In this document: piece after piece, positions 22,198-23,479 of the stretch
Position numbering within the stretch: position 1 is the first letter of the stretch
Layout of the letters: every line of letters begins with the position of its first letter
Source of the DNA: Nitrospirota bacterium
GTDB taxonomy: Bacteria > Nitrospirota > Thermodesulfovibrionia > JACRGW01
Assembly (NCBI GenBank): GCA_016212195.1
Contig: JACRGW010000039.1
Location: forward strand, 1 to 23,479
Length of the DNA: 23,479 nt
Direction of reading: 5' to 3'
Translations under genes and position numbers: made by a program
The notes under the pieces: model-generated
Seen by the model: the letters and a program-made list of their open reading frames with translations, nothing else
The model's database searches: none
Told to the model about the DNA's origin: nothing

Positions 22198-22713
22198 TCA
22201 CTTCCCCTTTCTTGCTGTCCTTATATAATACCTTATTTCATCCTCAAAGTTATCACTGAAGATACCCTTCCCTATATTTTTCTCTATCTCTTCAAAGCTC
22301 CAGAACCTGACCTCATCGATCTCATCCCTGTTAAAAGATACCTCTTTACCATAGATACAAGAATAAGTATGGACAAGCTCGCTCTCATAGGGATTTGAAT
22401 GGATGTATGTATAGAGAAACTCTGGTTCACATATTGTTATTCCCAGCTCCTCCTTCATCTCACGATTTACCGCCTCAAGGAGTTTCTCACCGGGATTAAC
22501 ATGACCTCCAACAGAGGTATCCCATTTCCCAGGTGCAACGTCCTTATCCATAGCGCGTTTCTGGAGAAGGACTTCTCCCTTTTTGTTGAATACAAGGACA
22601 TGGACTACCCTGTGAATCAGCGCGGGATTTCCATGTATTTCAGACCTCGGAAGGATACCGATGACATCGCCTTCTTCGTTTACTATCTCTAATGACTCTT
22701 CTGGGACTGTCAT
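22198..22713 (-). CDS. Nudix hydrolase (YfcD/IDI-like)
   Basis: A 171-aa hydrolase of nucleoside diphosphates linked to other groups. The Nudix box is intact at about 70-92: GHVNPGEKLLEAVNREMKEE followed by LGI, matching GX5EX7REUXEEXGU. The N-terminal EIVNEEGDVIGILPRSEIH plus HRVVHVLVFNKKGEVLLQKR is typical of the group between YfcD and isopentenyl-diphosphate isomerase. The exact substrate is unknown. ATG 22713 is used (the frame also has TTG 22716). No ribosome site is visible; TATAAA lies four to five bases upstream. Confidence 0.92.
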   Translation of the reverse strand: MTVPEESLEIVNEEGDVIGILPRSEIHGNPALIHRVVHVLVFNKKGEVLLQKRAMDKDVAPGKWDTSVGGHVNPGEKLLEAVNREMKEELGITICEPEFLYTYIHSNPYESELVHTYSCIYGKEVSFNRDEIDEVRFWSFEEIEKNIGKGIFSDNFEDEIRYYIRTARKGK

Positions 22714-22744
22714 CAATTTTATATTTTATGCCTTTAACCATATT

Positions 22745-22773
22745 TTGTGAAGGGGTTTATTTTCGGTTATAAT
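22745..22773 (+). promoter_or_regulatory. promoter of sfsA, likely leaderless
   Basis: TTGTGA (22745-22750), a 17-bp spacer and a perfect TATAAT (22768-22773) end five bases before ATG 22779. Transcription would start at or next to the start codon, and no Shine-Dalgarno exists. Confidence 0.6.
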
Positions 22774-22778
22774 CCTTT

Positions 22779-23479
22779 ATGCATCTGATTAAAGGTAACC
22801 TCGAAAAGGCAATCTTCAGGGACAGACCGAACAGATTTACTGTAGAATGTTTCCTGAGAGGTAAAACTGTAAAGGCCTATCTTCCCAATCCAGGAAGACT
22901 CTGGGAACTTCTTCTTCCAGGCAGTGAAATATATCTTTTAAAGAATCCATCGAGAGATAAACTCTCTTACACAGTGATAGCAACCGAAAGGGACGGTATC
23001 CCCATACTCCTCCATACCCATCTAACAAATTCACTTGTTGAAGGACTGATGAAAGAGAAGAGGATCCCTGGATTTGAGGATATTGATTTAATTAGGAGAG
23101 AAGTGAGTTTTGGAAAGAGCAGGTATGATTTTCTACTGAGCAGAGGTAGAAAACAGTTGGTACTCGAGGTCAAGACCTGCACGCTTTTTGGAGATACCCT
23201 GGCTATGTTTCCTGATGCTGTTACAGAACGTGGTAGCCGCCACATCATCGAGCTTTCGAGATTGAGAGAAAAGGGAGTGGAGGGAGGTGTCCTTTTCGTT
23301 GTCCAGTGGCCCTATGCAAGATATTTCATGCCTGAATATCATACAGACTTTGATTTCTCGAGAAATCTCCTCAATGTTCGTGACAGTCTCCTTATAAAGG
23401 CGATCGCTGTTGGATTGAAGAGAGACCTTTCTGTTAATTCTGTAAAAGAACTCGTTATCCCCTGGGAATTGATAGAAAG
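22779..23479 (+). CDS. sfsA: SfsA (sugar fermentation stimulation / nuclease-like) protein, 3' end missing
   Basis: The frame is open from ATG 22779 to the window edge (233 codons). Family features are RDRPNRFTVECFLRG, AYLPNPGRLWELLLPG, the core RYDFLL...VLEVKTCTL with a PD-(D/E)xK-like D...ExK pattern, and FPDAVTERGSRHIIEL. SfsA proteins have an OB-like N-domain and a nuclease-like C-domain. E. coli SfsA was named from maltose metabolism, and its true role is unclear. Family length is about 230-240 aa, so only a few residues should be missing. It is divergent from the Nudix gene, sharing a 65-bp promoter gap. Confidence 0.94.
   Translation, partial: MHLIKGNLEKAIFRDRPNRFTVECFLRGKTVKAYLPNPGRLWELLLPGSEIYLLKNPSRDKLSYTVIATERDGIPILLHTHLTNSLVEGLMKEKRIPGFEDIDLIRREVSFGKSRYDFLLSRGRKQLVLEVKTCTLFGDTLAMFPDAVTERGSRHIIELSRLREKGVEGGVLFVVQWPYARYFMPEYHTDFDFSRNLLNVRDSLLIKAIAVGLKRDLSVNSVKELVIPWELIE

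Noticed and set aside
23034..23342. Minus-strand ORFs opposite the end of the window
   Set aside because: The plus frame encodes SfsA from 22779 to the edge, so these are shadows.

Overview
The window comes from a Gram-negative-type bacterium of moderate GC content (about 40% by eye). Supporting signs are c-type heme proteins exported to a periplasm, a sigma-54 activator, a monofunctional glycosyltransferase, a methyl-accepting chemotaxis protein with two heme motifs, and intergenic palindromes of the 'TGTCACCCTGAA...TTCAGGGTC' and 'TGTCATTGCGAG' kinds. I associate these repeats with Nitrospirota (Thermodesulfovibrio-like) and Desulfobacterota genomes. No 16S rRNA or marker tree is available here, so the phylum is a guess. 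No phage, transposase or CRISPR array is visible. This is a chromosomal backbone with several interesting accessory operons.

Layout. (1) 1-4745, plus strand: the 3' part of a sigma-54 activator, then a 20-bp perfect palindrome and a good -24/-12 promoter. These precede a tightly packed operon: divergent USP, unlisted 59-aa protein, TSUP permease, TIGR02186-like membrane-anchored protein, tandem USP, divergent USP. The operon looks sigma-54 controlled. (2) 4786-8903, minus strand: four packed genes encoding a soluble MgtE_N/CBS/PRC-barrel protein, an NRAMP-like transporter without the canonical metal motif, a DUF47/PhoU-like protein and a PiT phosphate transporter. Together they look like a divalent metal plus phosphate import unit. 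(3) 9013-9332: promoters, palindromes, tRNA-Leu(CAG) and a two-way terminator.

(4) 9314-12056, minus strand: a small TPR protein, RibF, a cysteine-rich DUF3109 protein and MtgA. (5) 12153-17443, minus strand: a diheme MCP, a LolD-like ATPase, an FtsX-like permease, a strong terminator hairpin, and a secreted one-heme beta-propeller-like protein behind its own promoter. (6) 17716-21782: a TrmN6-like methyltransferase, an orphan heme-copper-oxidase-like membrane protein (minus), RtcA, SmpB, tmRNA and HisH. SmpB and its tmRNA partner are adjacent, and the tmRNA is bracketed by palindromic repeats. (7) 21853-23479: an Mth938-like protein and a Nudix hydrolase (minus), then SfsA (plus), which runs off the window.

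The ideas most worth testing are the self-contained sigma-54 control region of the USP/TSUP operon, the detached MgtE-type regulatory domain paired with an NRAMP-like carrier, the heme proteins at 12-17 kb, and a set of genes whose start codons lie only 5-6 nt after a -10-like hexamer, suggesting leaderless transcripts.
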